Part shown: piece by piece, positions 7,946-15,825 of the stretch
Numbering within the stretch: position 1 is the stretch's first letter
Layout of the letters: every line of letters begins with the position of its first letter
From: an uncultured Bacteriovoracaceae bacterium
GTDB lineage: Bacteria > Bdellovibrionota > Bacteriovoracia > Bacteriovoracales > Bacteriovoracaceae
Length of the DNA stretch: 64,000 nucleotides
Direction: 5' to 3'
NCBI GenBank assembly: GCA_950054155.1
Contig: CATLOT010000009.1
Span: 1-64,000, forward strand
Position numbers and translations under genes: made by a program
The notes under the pieces: model-generated
Told to the model about the DNA's origin: nothing
Database searches by the model: none
What the model saw: only the letters and a program-made list of their open reading frames with translations

Positions 7946-8924
7946 TCCAATCAAACTCGACATAAACAGGAAAGTGATCAGAGTAGCCCATTTTCTTCTT
8001 CTTTAAGAAGTCAGCCTTTTTAGGAATGCCCACGACCCGAGAGCCCCAAAAGTCTCTCTTCTTATTTGTGTATTCATAAACCCCCGTTGCAAACTCAGGG
8101 GCTATCACTTGGGAACTTTGAGTGGCGAGCGGTCCTCGAAAAAAAACTCTATCCAAATGATTCCAACTCATTTTAGGCGCGTAGAAATAGGTCCCTTTTT
8201 TAAAAACGACTTCATTCATTCCTCCCTTAAGAAGAACCTCTTGATGGAAAGGGTGAGGATTCTCTCTAGGCAAGGTATTAAAATCCCCTATCGCCACCAC
8301 GGCTTCTCCCTTGAGCTTCTCTAGCCGCTCGACAAGCTTGCGTGCTAACACAAGTCTCTTCTCTGTTGGAGAGCGCTGACTTGGCCAGTGGTTTACAAAA
8401 ACGATGAGTTTCTTCTTTTCTTCTTTATTCCTAAGATGAACTTCCAGTAAATTTCGAGTCGCAAAATCAAAGCTCCACTCTTTCTTTTCAATGAGGTCCC
8501 AGACTTTGTCATTAAATAAAAGAGCACTTTGAATTCCTCTTTCATCACTCCCAGAAGTCATCACAACTTTTTTAAGACCAAACTCTTCTCCAAGGCGAAG
8601 GGCGAGCTCTTTGGTTTCAATCTCAACAAGACCCAAGAGACTCGGAGTTTGAGGAGAAGACTTAAGGACCTTTCTTAGAAGCTTTATTCGAGTTGCAATC
8701 TTCTCTTCATTCCAGTCAAGTTTCTTGCAATAACGACGATAGTAATTACTCTTCTCAAGCTTACAATTCTTCTTTAAGGGATCATTCTTTGCAAGATAGG
8801 TGTAATCTCGGTGACCCTTAGTTTGCTTATTATCAAATAAGTTTTGAACATTGTAACTGACAAGAGAAAACGGAGCGGCCTCTATAGAGAAGAGGCCAAA
8901 CCATAAAAGAATAATTTTAGTCAT
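7932..8924 (-). CDS. Exported endonuclease/exonuclease/phosphatase family protein
   Basis: 330 residues from ATG 8924. This start gives a clean signal peptide (MTKIILLWFGLFSIEA) and an 8-nt overlap with the end of bcp. The EEP fold is marked by SYNVQNLF near the N terminus, VEIE (metal-binding Glu), VNHWPSQ, IGDFNTL, HLDRVF and the terminal YSDHFPV (catalytic Asp-His). The family cuts phosphodiester bonds in nucleic acids or phospholipids. An exported member could degrade extracellular or prey DNA, but that is inference. Last gene of the gloB-bcp operon. Confidence 0.85.
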   Translation of the reverse strand: MTKIILLWFGLFSIEAAPFSLVSYNVQNLFDNKQTKGHRDYTYLAKNDPLKKNCKLEKSNYYRRYCKKLDWNEEKIATRIKLLRKVLKSSPQTPSLLGLVEIETKELALRLGEEFGLKKVVMTSGSDERGIQSALLFNDKVWDLIEKKEWSFDFATRNLLEVHLRNKEEKKKLIVFVNHWPSQRSPTEKRLVLARKLVERLEKLKGEAVVAIGDFNTLPRENPHPFHQEVLLKGGMNEVVFKKGTYFYAPKMSWNHLDRVFFRGPLATQSSQVIAPEFATGVYEYTNKKRDFWGSRVVGIPKKADFLKKKKMGYSDHFPVYVEFDWTSGK

Positions 8925-9396
8925 TGAGATTTTCTTTGATCCAATTGAGAACATCATCGTGGTGAGTCTTTGTTTTCACTTTATCAAAGACATGCTTAAG
9001 TTTTCCATCTTTTCCAATGATGAAAGTGGTCCTCAAAATGCCGTCATATTCCTTACCCATAAATTTCTTTGGCCCCCAAGCACCATACTTATCTGCAATT
9101 TTATGATCGGGATCACTCAGAAGATCAAAGTTAAGCCCCTCTTTCTCAATAAACTTCACAAGCCTTTTGGGCTCATCCGGGCTTACTCCAAGAACAACCG
9201 TTTTATTGGCAGAAAACTTTCTCTTGGTGTCTCTAATTCCACAGGCCTGAACAGTACAGCCAGGTGTCATCGCTTTGGGATAGAAATAAAGAACAACATT
9301 CTTCTCCCCTTTAAAGTCTTTGAGGGAAACCTTCTCTCCTTCTTGATTAACGAGAGTAAAAGCAGGTGCTGCCTTACCTACACTTGGAAATGCCAT
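8917..9396 (-). CDS. bcp: Bcp-type thioredoxin-dependent peroxiredoxin
   Basis: 159 residues, the usual length for the atypical 2-Cys (PrxQ/Bcp) class that reduces hydroperoxides with thioredoxin. The active site YPKAMTPGCTVQAC holds the peroxidatic Cys47 and the resolving Cys52 with the typical five-residue spacing. The conserved Thr and the downstream Arg region are present. The start has a GGAG ribosome binding site. The gene lies 21 nt after gloB and overlaps the EEP hydrolase by 8 nt, in a probable detoxification operon. Confidence 0.95.
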   Translation of the reverse strand: MAFPSVGKAAPAFTLVNQEGEKVSLKDFKGEKNVVLYFYPKAMTPGCTVQACGIRDTKRKFSANKTVVLGVSPDEPKRLVKFIEKEGLNFDLLSDPDHKIADKYGAWGPKKFMGKEYDGILRTTFIIGKDGKLKHVFDKVKTKTHHDDVLNWIKENLND

Positions 9397-9417
9397 TTTC
9401 TTCTCCTTTAAAAATAT

Positions 9418-10212
9418 TTACCACTTATTCCTAAGTTGTCTTAATGTTAAAAAGACTTCTTTTCGATTAGACAATTTCCCTTCCCCGTTTTGGGCGAGGC
9501 TCTCTTTTAAATCTTCTGACTCCAACCTAAAAAAGAGATTAATTTCTTTTTCATCTTTGATCGTTGTCGTAACGGGGGAATTTTTCCAATCAATTTCTTT
9601 ATATTTTTGAAGCCATTGAGTGGCCTCATCATTTTGAGGTTCATAGTTGAGAGTAAAGCCTAAGTTATTTCCAAGGTATTCATGACCTGGATAAATCTTT
9701 ATATGATCTTCTAAAGGTTTAAACTTTTTCTCTATCGTTTCAAAGAGAACTTCAGGGTCTCCCCCATTATGGCAATTCCCAACGCCAGCATTAAAGAGAG
9801 TGTCCCCTGTAAATATCGCCTCAATTCTGCCTTGATGCTCCAGAAGGAGGCAAAGATGGGCCATTGTATGCCCCGGGGTATCGACAGCAATTAATTTGGA
9901 TTGTGAGTCCACCTGAATAAAGTCACCATCTTCTAGAAAAACGTCAGCCTCAGCGACTTTTCCCTGAGCCCGGGGGTGAGCATAGACCGGGCATTGAGTC
10001 TTCTTTACTATTAGCTCATTACCTCGAGTATGGTCCCAGTGCTCGTGAGTATTGATGACTCCTTTAACCAGTGCCCCCTCTCTTTGAACAATGTCGAGGC
10101 ACTCTTGCCCATCCCAAGGGTCAAAAATAAAAGCATTTCCCTGCTCTCCGATCACAAAATAGGAGAAGTTTCTCAAATTGGAGTCAGTAAAGTGTTGAAC
10201 AACACGCATCAT
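9418..10212 (-). CDS. gloB: Hydroxyacylglutathione hydrolase (glyoxalase II) family
   Basis: 264 residues of metallo-beta-lactamase fold. The dinuclear metal motif THEHWDH is at 55-61, followed by PGHTMAH (~113), GDTLF (~138) and YPGHEY (~174). These and the C-terminal helical region with NYEPQN match GloB, which hydrolyses S-D-lactoylglutathione in methylglyoxal removal. Two ATG codons stand in tandem at the start. It is first in an operon with bcp and the EEP hydrolase. A related thioesterase of the same family remains possible. Confidence 0.88.
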   Translation of the reverse strand: MMRVVQHFTDSNLRNFSYFVIGEQGNAFIFDPWDGQECLDIVQREGALVKGVINTHEHWDHTRGNELIVKKTQCPVYAHPRAQGKVAEADVFLEDGDFIQVDSQSKLIAVDTPGHTMAHLCLLLEHQGRIEAIFTGDTLFNAGVGNCHNGGDPEVLFETIEKKFKPLEDHIKIYPGHEYLGNNLGFTLNYEPQNDEATQWLQKYKEIDWKNSPVTTTIKDEKEINLFFRLESEDLKESLAQNGEGKLSNRKEVFLTLRQLRNKW

Positions 10213-10300
10213 TGAAGCCTTGGGTTAACATATGAGTCGCTTAAGGCTATTCTTAATAAGTTAGCTTTTCAATAGGTGTATGGCCTAAAGGACTCCATAA

Positions 10301-11563
10301 ATGACACTAGAGACAAAATCCGTAACTCTTCTCTTTGCCTTCTTTCTTCTTTTAAAAACGGTGATCGAAAACTTCCTTGAAACCAAGAATCAAAACCACA
10401 TCCTTCATAACCGCGATGAGGTGCCCGAGAAATTCAAAGATCAAATCACTCTTGAAGAACACCAAAAAGCTGCTGACTATTCTGTGGCCAAAATTAAAGC
10501 CGGTAAAGCCTTTGGACTTGTTGGTCTCGTTATCCTTCTTGGTTGGACTATTGGTGGAGGACTCAGCAAACTTCAATCCCTCGTGACAACATTTGAACTT
10601 AGCCCCATTACGGAGGGGGTCGTTTTTGTTGCCCTCTTCGGTCTCATCAGTACTTTGCTTTCCCTTCCTCAGAGCCTTTACACAACCTTTGTCCTTGAAG
10701 AGAAATTTGGCTTTAACAAGATGACTCCCGCGCTCTTCCTCAAAGACACCCTCAAGGGCTTGATTCTCGGCGCAGTGATCATGCTCCCTCTCTTTGCAGG
10801 TCTCCTTTGGGTGATGCAATCTCTTGGAGACAAGTGGTGGTTCTACGGTTGGGCGCTCTTTACGGCCTTTCAATTCCTGCTCCTTTGGGGCTACCCTCGC
10901 TTTATCGCTCCTCTTTTCAATAAGTTCAATCCTATGGAAGAAGGAGAACATAAGGATCGCGTTATTGGTCTTCTTGAGAGGACTGGCTTTACCAGTAATG
11001 GACTCTTTGTCATGGATGCCAGTATTCGATCGAGCCACGGAAATGCTTACTTTACTGGCTTTGGAAAGAATAAGAGGATCGTTTTCTTTGATACACTTTT
11101 AAAAACATTGGAGCCTGGAGAGGTTGAGGCCGTTCTTGCCCATGAGCTCGGTCACTTTAAGAGAAAGCATATTATTAAGCAGCTCGTTCGTAGTGTTCTT
11201 ATGAGCCTCGCGGCCTTTTATATCCTAGGCCAGCTCATGCAAATGCCTACTTTCTATACTGGCCATGGCGTAGATCAGATGAACCTGCATTTAGCTCTTG
11301 TTCTCTTCGCTCTTGTAAGTGGCGTCTATGTTTTTTGGCTCACTCCCCTTACAAGCGCCATTAGTCGCAAGTATGAGTTTGAAGCTGACGACTTTGCGGC
11401 AAAACACTCTAACGCTCAAGACCTGATCAAAGCCCTGGTCAAACTCTATAAAGATAACGCCAGCACACTTACGCCAGATCCCACCTATTCAGCTTACTAC
11501 CACTCCCATCCCCCAGCGCTAACAAGGGTTGGGCACCTGGAAAAGCTTAGTAATCAGGGCTAA
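10301..11563 (+). CDS. M48 (Ste24-type) membrane zinc metalloprotease
   Basis: 420 residues with several transmembrane segments before and after the catalytic site. The zinc motif HELGH is at 281-285 and the third ligand is E361 in YEFEADDFA, which is the CAAX prenyl protease 1 arrangement. The N-terminal half, with its long insertion and helices at ~70-90, 105-125, 150-172 and 180-198, also fits Ste24. Bacterial Ste24-like proteases act in membrane protein quality control. AAAGGAC precedes the ATG. A 10-bp stem-loop follows 18 nt downstream of the stop. Confidence 0.92.
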   Translation: MTLETKSVTLLFAFFLLLKTVIENFLETKNQNHILHNRDEVPEKFKDQITLEEHQKAADYSVAKIKAGKAFGLVGLVILLGWTIGGGLSKLQSLVTTFELSPITEGVVFVALFGLISTLLSLPQSLYTTFVLEEKFGFNKMTPALFLKDTLKGLILGAVIMLPLFAGLLWVMQSLGDKWWFYGWALFTAFQFLLLWGYPRFIAPLFNKFNPMEEGEHKDRVIGLLERTGFTSNGLFVMDASIRSSHGNAYFTGFGKNKRIVFFDTLLKTLEPGEVEAVLAHELGHFKRKHIIKQLVRSVLMSLAAFYILGQLMQMPTFYTGHGVDQMNLHLALVLFALVSGVYVFWLTPLTSAISRKYEFEADDFAAKHSNAQDLIKALVKLYKDNASTLTPDPTYSAYYHSHPPALTRVGHLEKLSNQG

Positions 11564-11580
11564 TCTGGCCCTAGTTAAAG

Positions 11581-11606
11581 CTGTAAGAAAATTTTTTTTC
11601 TTACAG
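11581..11606. other. Perfect stem-loop after the M48 gene
   Basis: CTGTAAGAAA (11581-11590) is exactly complementary to TTTCTTACAG (11597-11606) around a 6-nt loop. No T-run follows the stem on the plus strand, so it is not a classic intrinsic terminator. It may protect the mRNA 3' end. Confidence 0.5.
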
Positions 11607-11619
11607 AAATGCATTAAGT

Positions 11620-11692
11620 AGTGAAAAATATTCACTTATTGCGGGTCAATAAAAAGCCTCGACTTGATGAAAATCCTTGCACAGGCTAAAAG
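11620..11692 (+). promoter_or_regulatory. Inverted repeat and promoter before the small secreted peptide gene
   Basis: AGTGAA and TTCACT form an inverted repeat (11620-11636). A plausible promoter follows: TTGATG (11664-11669), a 17-bp spacer, and TAAAAG (11687-11692). This would start a transcript ~30 nt before the ATG at 11725. The inverted repeat lies upstream of the -35 and could bind a regulator. Confidence 0.4.
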
Positions 11693-11724
11693 AGTATTAA
11701 GTATTCACAAGCTTTGGAGAGAGT

Positions 11725-11883
11725 ATGAAAACTTTAATCGTTCTATTAACACTTATGAGCTTTGGAGTTGCAGCAGCAAGTCCTGTTGTTTACACAACAA
11801 CTCAAAAGACGACGACAAAGAGACCACCTTCAAGTGATGATGGTCCAGGTGGAGATGATATCCCACCAATTATTCCTCAATAA
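11725..11883 (+). CDS. 52-residue secreted Thr/Pro-rich peptide
   Basis: A short gene of 52 codons with GGAGAG upstream of its ATG. Residues 1-19 form a strong Sec signal peptide (MKTLIVLLTLMSFGVAAAS). The mature part, about 33 residues, starts with a Thr-rich run (VYTTTQKTTTKR) and ends in a Pro/Gly/Asp segment (SSDDGPGGDDIPPIIPQ). It contains no cysteine. It has its own promoter-like sequence and is closed by an excellent terminator 8 nt after the stop, so it is a single-gene unit and probably well expressed. I recognise no family, and the function is unknown. Confidence 0.75.
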   Translation: MKTLIVLLTLMSFGVAAASPVVYTTTQKTTTKRPPSSDDGPGGDDIPPIIPQ

Positions 11884-11891
11884 ATGACATG

Positions 11892-11920
11892 GCCCTTCTT
11901 TTAAGAAGGGCTTTTTTTTT
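11892..11920 (+). terminator. Intrinsic terminator of the small peptide gene
   Basis: GCCCTTCTTTTAAGAAGGGC is a self-complementary stem with a minimal loop, followed directly by nine T residues on the plus strand. Confidence 0.9.
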
Positions 11921-11956
11921 GGTATTGTCTCAGCACACACCACAGGAGACAATCAA

Positions 11957-12343
11957 ATGAATTCTAAAGACTACATCTCAAACGCAATTAAAACCGAATC
12001 AACAGACTTTCAAGCAATGAATCAAAGACTCCAAAATGATGGCAGCAAGAGGCTTCTCCATGCTGGTTTTGGACTCTCTACGGAAGCTGGTGAATTTCTC
12101 GATGCCCTTAAGAAACATATTTTCTATGGAAAAGAACTGGATCGCGTGAATCTTCGTGAAGAACTCGGCGACCTCTTTTGGTACATGGCGATTGCTTGTG
12201 ATGAACTTGATGTTCCCTTTGAAGCTCTTATGCAAAGAAATATTGAAAAGCTAAAAGCGCGCTACGGTGAAAAGTTTAGTGAAGAAAAAGCAGAAAAGAG
12301 AGATCTTGAAACTGAGAGAGAGATTCTCGAGAGAAAGCACTAA
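11957..12343 (+). CDS. MazG-like nucleotide pyrophosphohydrolase
   Basis: 128 residues, one all-alpha MazG/NTP-PPase domain. The Mg-binding acidic residues are E43 and E46 (STEAGEF) and E69 and D72 (EELGD). The single short domain resembles the phage-type and house-cleaning MazG proteins more than the double-domain E. coli MazG. Such enzymes hydrolyse (d)NTPs to the monophosphate and pyrophosphate. GGAG stands before the ATG, 37 nt after the terminator. The stop overlaps the convergent gene's stop in the tetranucleotide CTAA. Confidence 0.87.
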   Translation: MNSKDYISNAIKTESTDFQAMNQRLQNDGSKRLLHAGFGLSTEAGEFLDALKKHIFYGKELDRVNLREELGDLFWYMAIACDELDVPFEALMQRNIEKLKARYGEKFSEEKAEKRDLETEREILERKH

Positions 12344-13011
12344 GCCGCTTTCTTCTTAACTGGCCTTTTAGTAGGTCGTGCACCATCTGATTTAGTGGGG
12401 GCTGCATTCTCTTCAGCTCCCTCTTCATCAAGTGAGCAGTGCTCTTTGAGAAGTTTTTTAATCATCATTAATTCATTCTTAATCGCAGGTGCTTTCTGAT
12501 TCATCTGCATAAGCAGCTTATTGATCTTGTGCTCAAGGAGCTTATTCTGAGCATGAAAGTCTGCCACAGTTTTCGTCATCTCTTTTGTCACTTCAACTTT
12601 TACTCTCGCCTCTAATTCGATGGCAAAAATTTGATTAGAAGCTGCAAACTTTTTGAGCTCATCTCCTAGCTTATAATCCGGACCAATCATCACTTGAGCC
12701 TGCGGTATCTGCTGATACTGCTGAGTTGGTGCTTGAGCAGGCTCAGGCTTTTGTTGCTGTGGTGTTGACGTCTGTTCATGGGGCCTCTGTGCTTTCTCAA
12801 TTGGCTTAACCTTTTGCTGTTGTTCGCTGGGTGTAGCCTTCTCGACTTTGGGCGTGGGCTTGCTCTCCCCTGAAGACGCAGGAGCAGAGTCATCAACTCC
12901 AAAGTCGATGTCTACTTCTTCGACGACTTGATTCTTTTTGCGCTCGGCTTCCTCCCGAGCTTTGATTTCCTCGTCGTCTTCAAACTCAATGTCGAGTTTA
13001 TTCACACCCAA
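12340..13011 (-). CDS. Hypothetical Gln/Pro-rich protein with a coiled coil
   Basis: 223 residues from TTG 13011, supported by AGGAG 5 nt upstream; GTG 13005 is an alternative. Three parts are visible: an acidic N terminus with a repeated DIEF/DIDF motif (6-9 and 34-37), a disordered Q/P-rich linker (~45-105), and a helical region (~112-190) that is probably coiled coil (ANQIFAIELEARVKVEVTKE). The C terminus is basic (RPTKRPVKKKAA). There is no signal peptide or transmembrane helix, so it is cytoplasmic. No family is recognised. A scaffold or adaptor role is possible but unsupported. Confidence 0.72.
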   Translation of the reverse strand: MGVNKLDIEFEDDEEIKAREEAERKKNQVVEEVDIDFGVDDSAPASSGESKPTPKVEKATPSEQQQKVKPIEKAQRPHEQTSTPQQQKPEPAQAPTQQYQQIPQAQVMIGPDYKLGDELKKFAASNQIFAIELEARVKVEVTKEMTKTVADFHAQNKLLEHKINKLLMQMNQKAPAIKNELMMIKKLLKEHCSLDEEGAEENAAPTKSDGARPTKRPVKKKAA

Positions 13012-13191
13012 ATGGGCTCCTTCCTTTTCACACCCCTAGAGAAAGACCAAGGGCTTCGATTGCTTATCGGCCATTTTTAACGAAAGTTTAAGGGCTTAGC
13101 TGACTAAAAGGGAATGTTTATGGCCATAACTCCCTAATATTGGGAAAATATCAAGGAATCTGAGAACTTTTTTGAGCTGGGAGGAGAAAAA

Positions 13192-13851
13192 GTGCCTAAA
13201 TTAACGATTTTTGATTGTGCCATCAAGCACAGCAGCGAGGCCTGTGCCGATAGACTCGCCAGTTCATTGAACTTTGATTACCAGCTTATTAGACCCCCAA
13301 AGGAGGGTTTAAATAATTTTAAAGAAAGTACGACCACAGACCTCATTATTATATTCGGCTCGGCTTCCAATGTAGAAGATCGTCTGAAGTGGCAAGAAGA
13401 GCTCGCCGAGATTTGCTATCGCCAACTCAAAAAGGGAACACCAGTCCTTGGTCTCTGCTTTGGTCATCAACTGATGGCGGATCGTTTTGGCGGCGAAGTT
13501 TTTAAGGCTGAGAGAGAATTTAAAGGCATAAGGAAAGTCACCATAACCCATAGTGGGTTTGGCCTAAAAAAATCTGAAGAGTTTAACCTCTTTGTAGCCC
13601 ATAGCTTCCAGGTCAATCCTGACCGTCTTGGTGAACTCAAACTCCTCGCCACAAGTGAGGACTCTCCTGTTGATGGGCTTTATCATCCTGAGCTTCCCTA
13701 TCTCGGCTTTCAAGGTCATCCTGAGGGAAGCCGCTTATTCTATGACAGAGACATTTCACCAGACGCTCTTCTTGATGAGGAGGATATTAATTTAGGTCTA
13801 AAAGATGGTCTCTCTTTAATGGCGAGCGTTCTTAAGAGCTACTTAAAATAA
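13192..13851 (+). CDS. Class I glutamine amidotransferase-like protein
   Basis: 219 residues from GTG 13192 with GGGAGGAG upstream. The Cys-His-Glu triad is intact: nucleophile C89 in LGLCFGHQL, then H176 and E178 in FQGHPEGS. It stands alone without a synthetase partner, like the GuaA-like stand-alone amidotransferases that act on small glutamyl compounds. The substrate is unknown. The 180-bp region upstream holds an imperfect palindrome around TAATATT (near 13128-13146). The 3' end overlaps the convergent GAF gene by 13 bp. Confidence 0.85.
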   Translation: MPKLTIFDCAIKHSSEACADRLASSLNFDYQLIRPPKEGLNNFKESTTTDLIIIFGSASNVEDRLKWQEELAEICYRQLKKGTPVLGLCFGHQLMADRFGGEVFKAEREFKGIRKVTITHSGFGLKKSEEFNLFVAHSFQVNPDRLGELKLLATSEDSPVDGLYHPELPYLGFQGHPEGSRLFYDRDISPDALLDEEDINLGLKDGLSLMASVLKSYLK

Positions 13852-14507
13852 GGAAAGCTCTTACAGTACTCTTTCAGTCTATCCTCAATATCAGTACTAA
13901 AGGCGTTGAGTTGATTGCAATCAATATCAAGCTCAGCAATCATCTCCCCTTGGGGGCTAAGGAGAGGAATGATTAATTCACTCTTGGTTTTTAAACTACA
14001 TGCGATATGTCTGTCGTCCTGATGAACATCAGCGACATTAACCACTCTCTCCTCTCTAAGGGCAAGCCCACAAAGACCTCTCTCAAGGGGGATCACTTGA
14101 TGATCGGTGTATTCTCCAAAGTAGGCACCTAAGAAAAGGTCTGTGTTCTCATGACCAAGGAAATGATTAGCCTTGTAGTAGATTCCAATCCAATCACATA
14201 CCTTATCTTCTAATTTCTTAGCTCCCATCACCCAATCAAAGAGTTCCTTTGAGTAATGGCCAAGGCCCGCTTTCTTCTCAAGGTAGAGATGGGGAGCAAG
14301 TCTCCCTGCTAACTCTTTGGCTTCTTCTTGACTCAAGTGAGTTGAAAGGTAACCAAGGGTCTCTCCATCAAAATCTATCGCATCTCGCTCTCGAGAGAAT
14401 TGTTGATCAGATCCAAAGAGAGCATCGCCAAACTCTAGTCGAAACCCCTCAACTTCTTTTCCAAGAAGGGCGCTTAAAAAACTTTGATCTATTGAAAACT
14501 TGCTCAT
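13839..14507 (-). CDS. GAF-domain protein related to free Met-R-sulfoxide reductase
   Basis: 222 residues from ATG 14507, chosen because this gives a 4-bp ATGA overlap with the upstream gene. The first ~85 residues are unassigned. The C-terminal ~125 residues form a GAF domain closely resembling fRMsr (YebR): RGLCGLA with C146 and DVHQDDRHIAC with C170 match the two key cysteines, and SELIIPL follows. The extra N-terminal cysteine of the E. coli enzyme (in its KPAC segment) is replaced here by YTDHQ. Activity on free methionine-R-sulfoxide is therefore plausible but not assured. It probably shares a transcript with the hydrolase upstream. Confidence 0.8.
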   Translation of the reverse strand: MSKFSIDQSFLSALLGKEVEGFRLEFGDALFGSDQQFSRERDAIDFDGETLGYLSTHLSQEEAKELAGRLAPHLYLEKKAGLGHYSKELFDWVMGAKKLEDKVCDWIGIYYKANHFLGHENTDLFLGAYFGEYTDHQVIPLERGLCGLALREERVVNVADVHQDDRHIACSLKTKSELIIPLLSPQGEMIAELDIDCNQLNAFSTDIEDRLKEYCKSFPYFK

Positions 14508-15394
14508 AAATAATCCAAAAAACAATCCTTGAGGTGCTCAAAATAAGGTAGCCGATACTTTTCTATCTCGTTATGAATTTCATGAAAAGCTCCGTCAAAG
14601 ACTTTTAGATCAAATGACTTTTCAATATAAGTAAAATAGTCAATGAGGCTCTTAGGGCAAACAATTTTATCACCAGAGCCGACCGAGACGTAGGATGAGC
14701 AATTGACGTTTAAAGGCTTGTTAAAGGTCTCACCTGAACACTTGACCATCTCTAAAATCAATTTCGTATGAAGGGTTAAATGATTACGCGTATCTTCTCG
14801 ATATCGCTGGGCCACGAGGGGATCATGACTCAAGTAATTGAGGTCAACCAGCCCCCCCAGTCTAACCGAGAGAGGACTTTTTGCGAGAGCACCAAAGAGG
14901 GCGTGGGGAGCCACTTTTACAATCCCACCACCAGGACCGCCGAAACCGACAGGGGGAGCATTCAAATAGACTTTCTCGGGATAGAAGTCCTCACTCACCT
15001 TTCTCTGCATATAGCTTGAGGTGATGAGCGCCCCCATACTATGACCAAAGAGACTGTAGCGCTCAATTCGAAAGCGCTTTCTAAGATAATTTAAAAGCTG
15101 ATCAAGATCTTCAATATAATCTTGGAAGTCATGGATATAGGCATCCTCACCCATGGAAAGACCATGGCCACGCAGATCATAGAAGAAGAGGTTGAACTTA
15201 CTTCCCAATATTTCTTTTAGGTAGTGATGGCGACCAAGATGCTCACCAATTCCATGGGTCACAATCAACCACTGGGGATGGCCCTTTTCATAGACCTCAG
15301 CATGAATTTCAATATCATCCTGTAACTTAATAAAGAACTCTTCACCCTTCATATCATCCGACCCTTTTTCTCGTTTTTTAGAGTTGCCCTTCAT
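14504..15394 (-). CDS. Alpha/beta hydrolase, monoacylglycerol-lipase type
   Basis: About 296 residues from ATG 15394; a TTG at 15409 is an alternative and the site is weakly marked. The fold is clear: oxyanion segment VTHGIGEH, the strand FFYDLRGHGLS, nucleophile elbow GHSMG, an acidic residue in VSVGSGDK, and a late histidine in GAFHEIHNE. The layout matches Serine aminopeptidase S33 / lysophospholipase L2-type enzymes. No signal peptide is seen. It overlaps the fRMsr-like gene by 4 bp. The substrate (lysophospholipid or monoglyceride) is inferred from family only. Confidence 0.85.
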   Translation of the reverse strand: MKGNSKKREKGSDDMKGEEFFIKLQDDIEIHAEVYEKGHPQWLIVTHGIGEHLGRHHYLKEILGSKFNLFFYDLRGHGLSMGEDAYIHDFQDYIEDLDQLLNYLRKRFRIERYSLFGHSMGALITSSYMQRKVSEDFYPEKVYLNAPPVGFGGPGGGIVKVAPHALFGALAKSPLSVRLGGLVDLNYLSHDPLVAQRYREDTRNHLTLHTKLILEMVKCSGETFNKPLNVNCSSYVSVGSGDKIVCPKSLIDYFTYIEKSFDLKVFDGAFHEIHNEIEKYRLPYFEHLKDCFLDYL

Positions 15395-15450
15395 CGCTTT
15401 CTCTTTCAACCTAACTAGACAAGCCTACAGACCATGGTACACTTTTGAGC

Positions 15451-15825
15451 ATGTATTGTCCTAAATGTTTAAATGAGACCCTCTTTATTAAACCAAAAGG
15501 GGTCATCGATATCTATATCAATGGCAAAAAGCGCGATAATGGTCGCTTCCTCTATAATATTGAAGAGTCTGAAAAAGAACAGCTCATTGCTGACTTCAAA
15601 CTCAAATGCGAAGAGTTTTTTAAGTGGTATTCTCAATTTAATAATCAGGACCCCATCGAATACGTCGAGCTTCTCACCGTTGATGTTAAATGTGAGAACT
15701 CGTGTAAGTTCTCCCCTCTTGAGCGCTTTAGTGCCGTCGATATTATTGTTAAGCGCTCACTTATCGAAGAGATTCTTAAGGAGCTTGGAGAAAAATATAA
15801 GATGAGAATTGCTCTTAAAGTTTAG
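15451..15825 (+). CDS. Hypothetical protein with N-terminal Cys pair
   Basis: 124 residues from ATG 15451; no convincing Shine-Dalgarno sequence is present. It opens with YCPKC, half of a zinc-ribbon-like site, and has a second pair further on (VKCENSC), so it may bind one zinc. The middle is helical and rich in acidic residues (EEFFKWYSQF); the C terminus is helical. It is cytoplasmic by prediction. No family is recognised. Its stop overlaps the stop of the diheme lipoprotein in the tetranucleotide TTAG. Confidence 0.72.
   Translation: MYCPKCLNETLFIKPKGVIDIYINGKKRDNGRFLYNIEESEKEQLIADFKLKCEEFFKWYSQFNNQDPIEYVELLTVDVKCENSCKFSPLERFSAVDIIVKRSLIEEILKELGEKYKMRIALKV

Noticed and set aside
10352-11038. 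228-residue minus-strand frame inside the M48 protease gene
   Set aside because: Fully antisense to a clear gene, with no family features or ribosome binding site.
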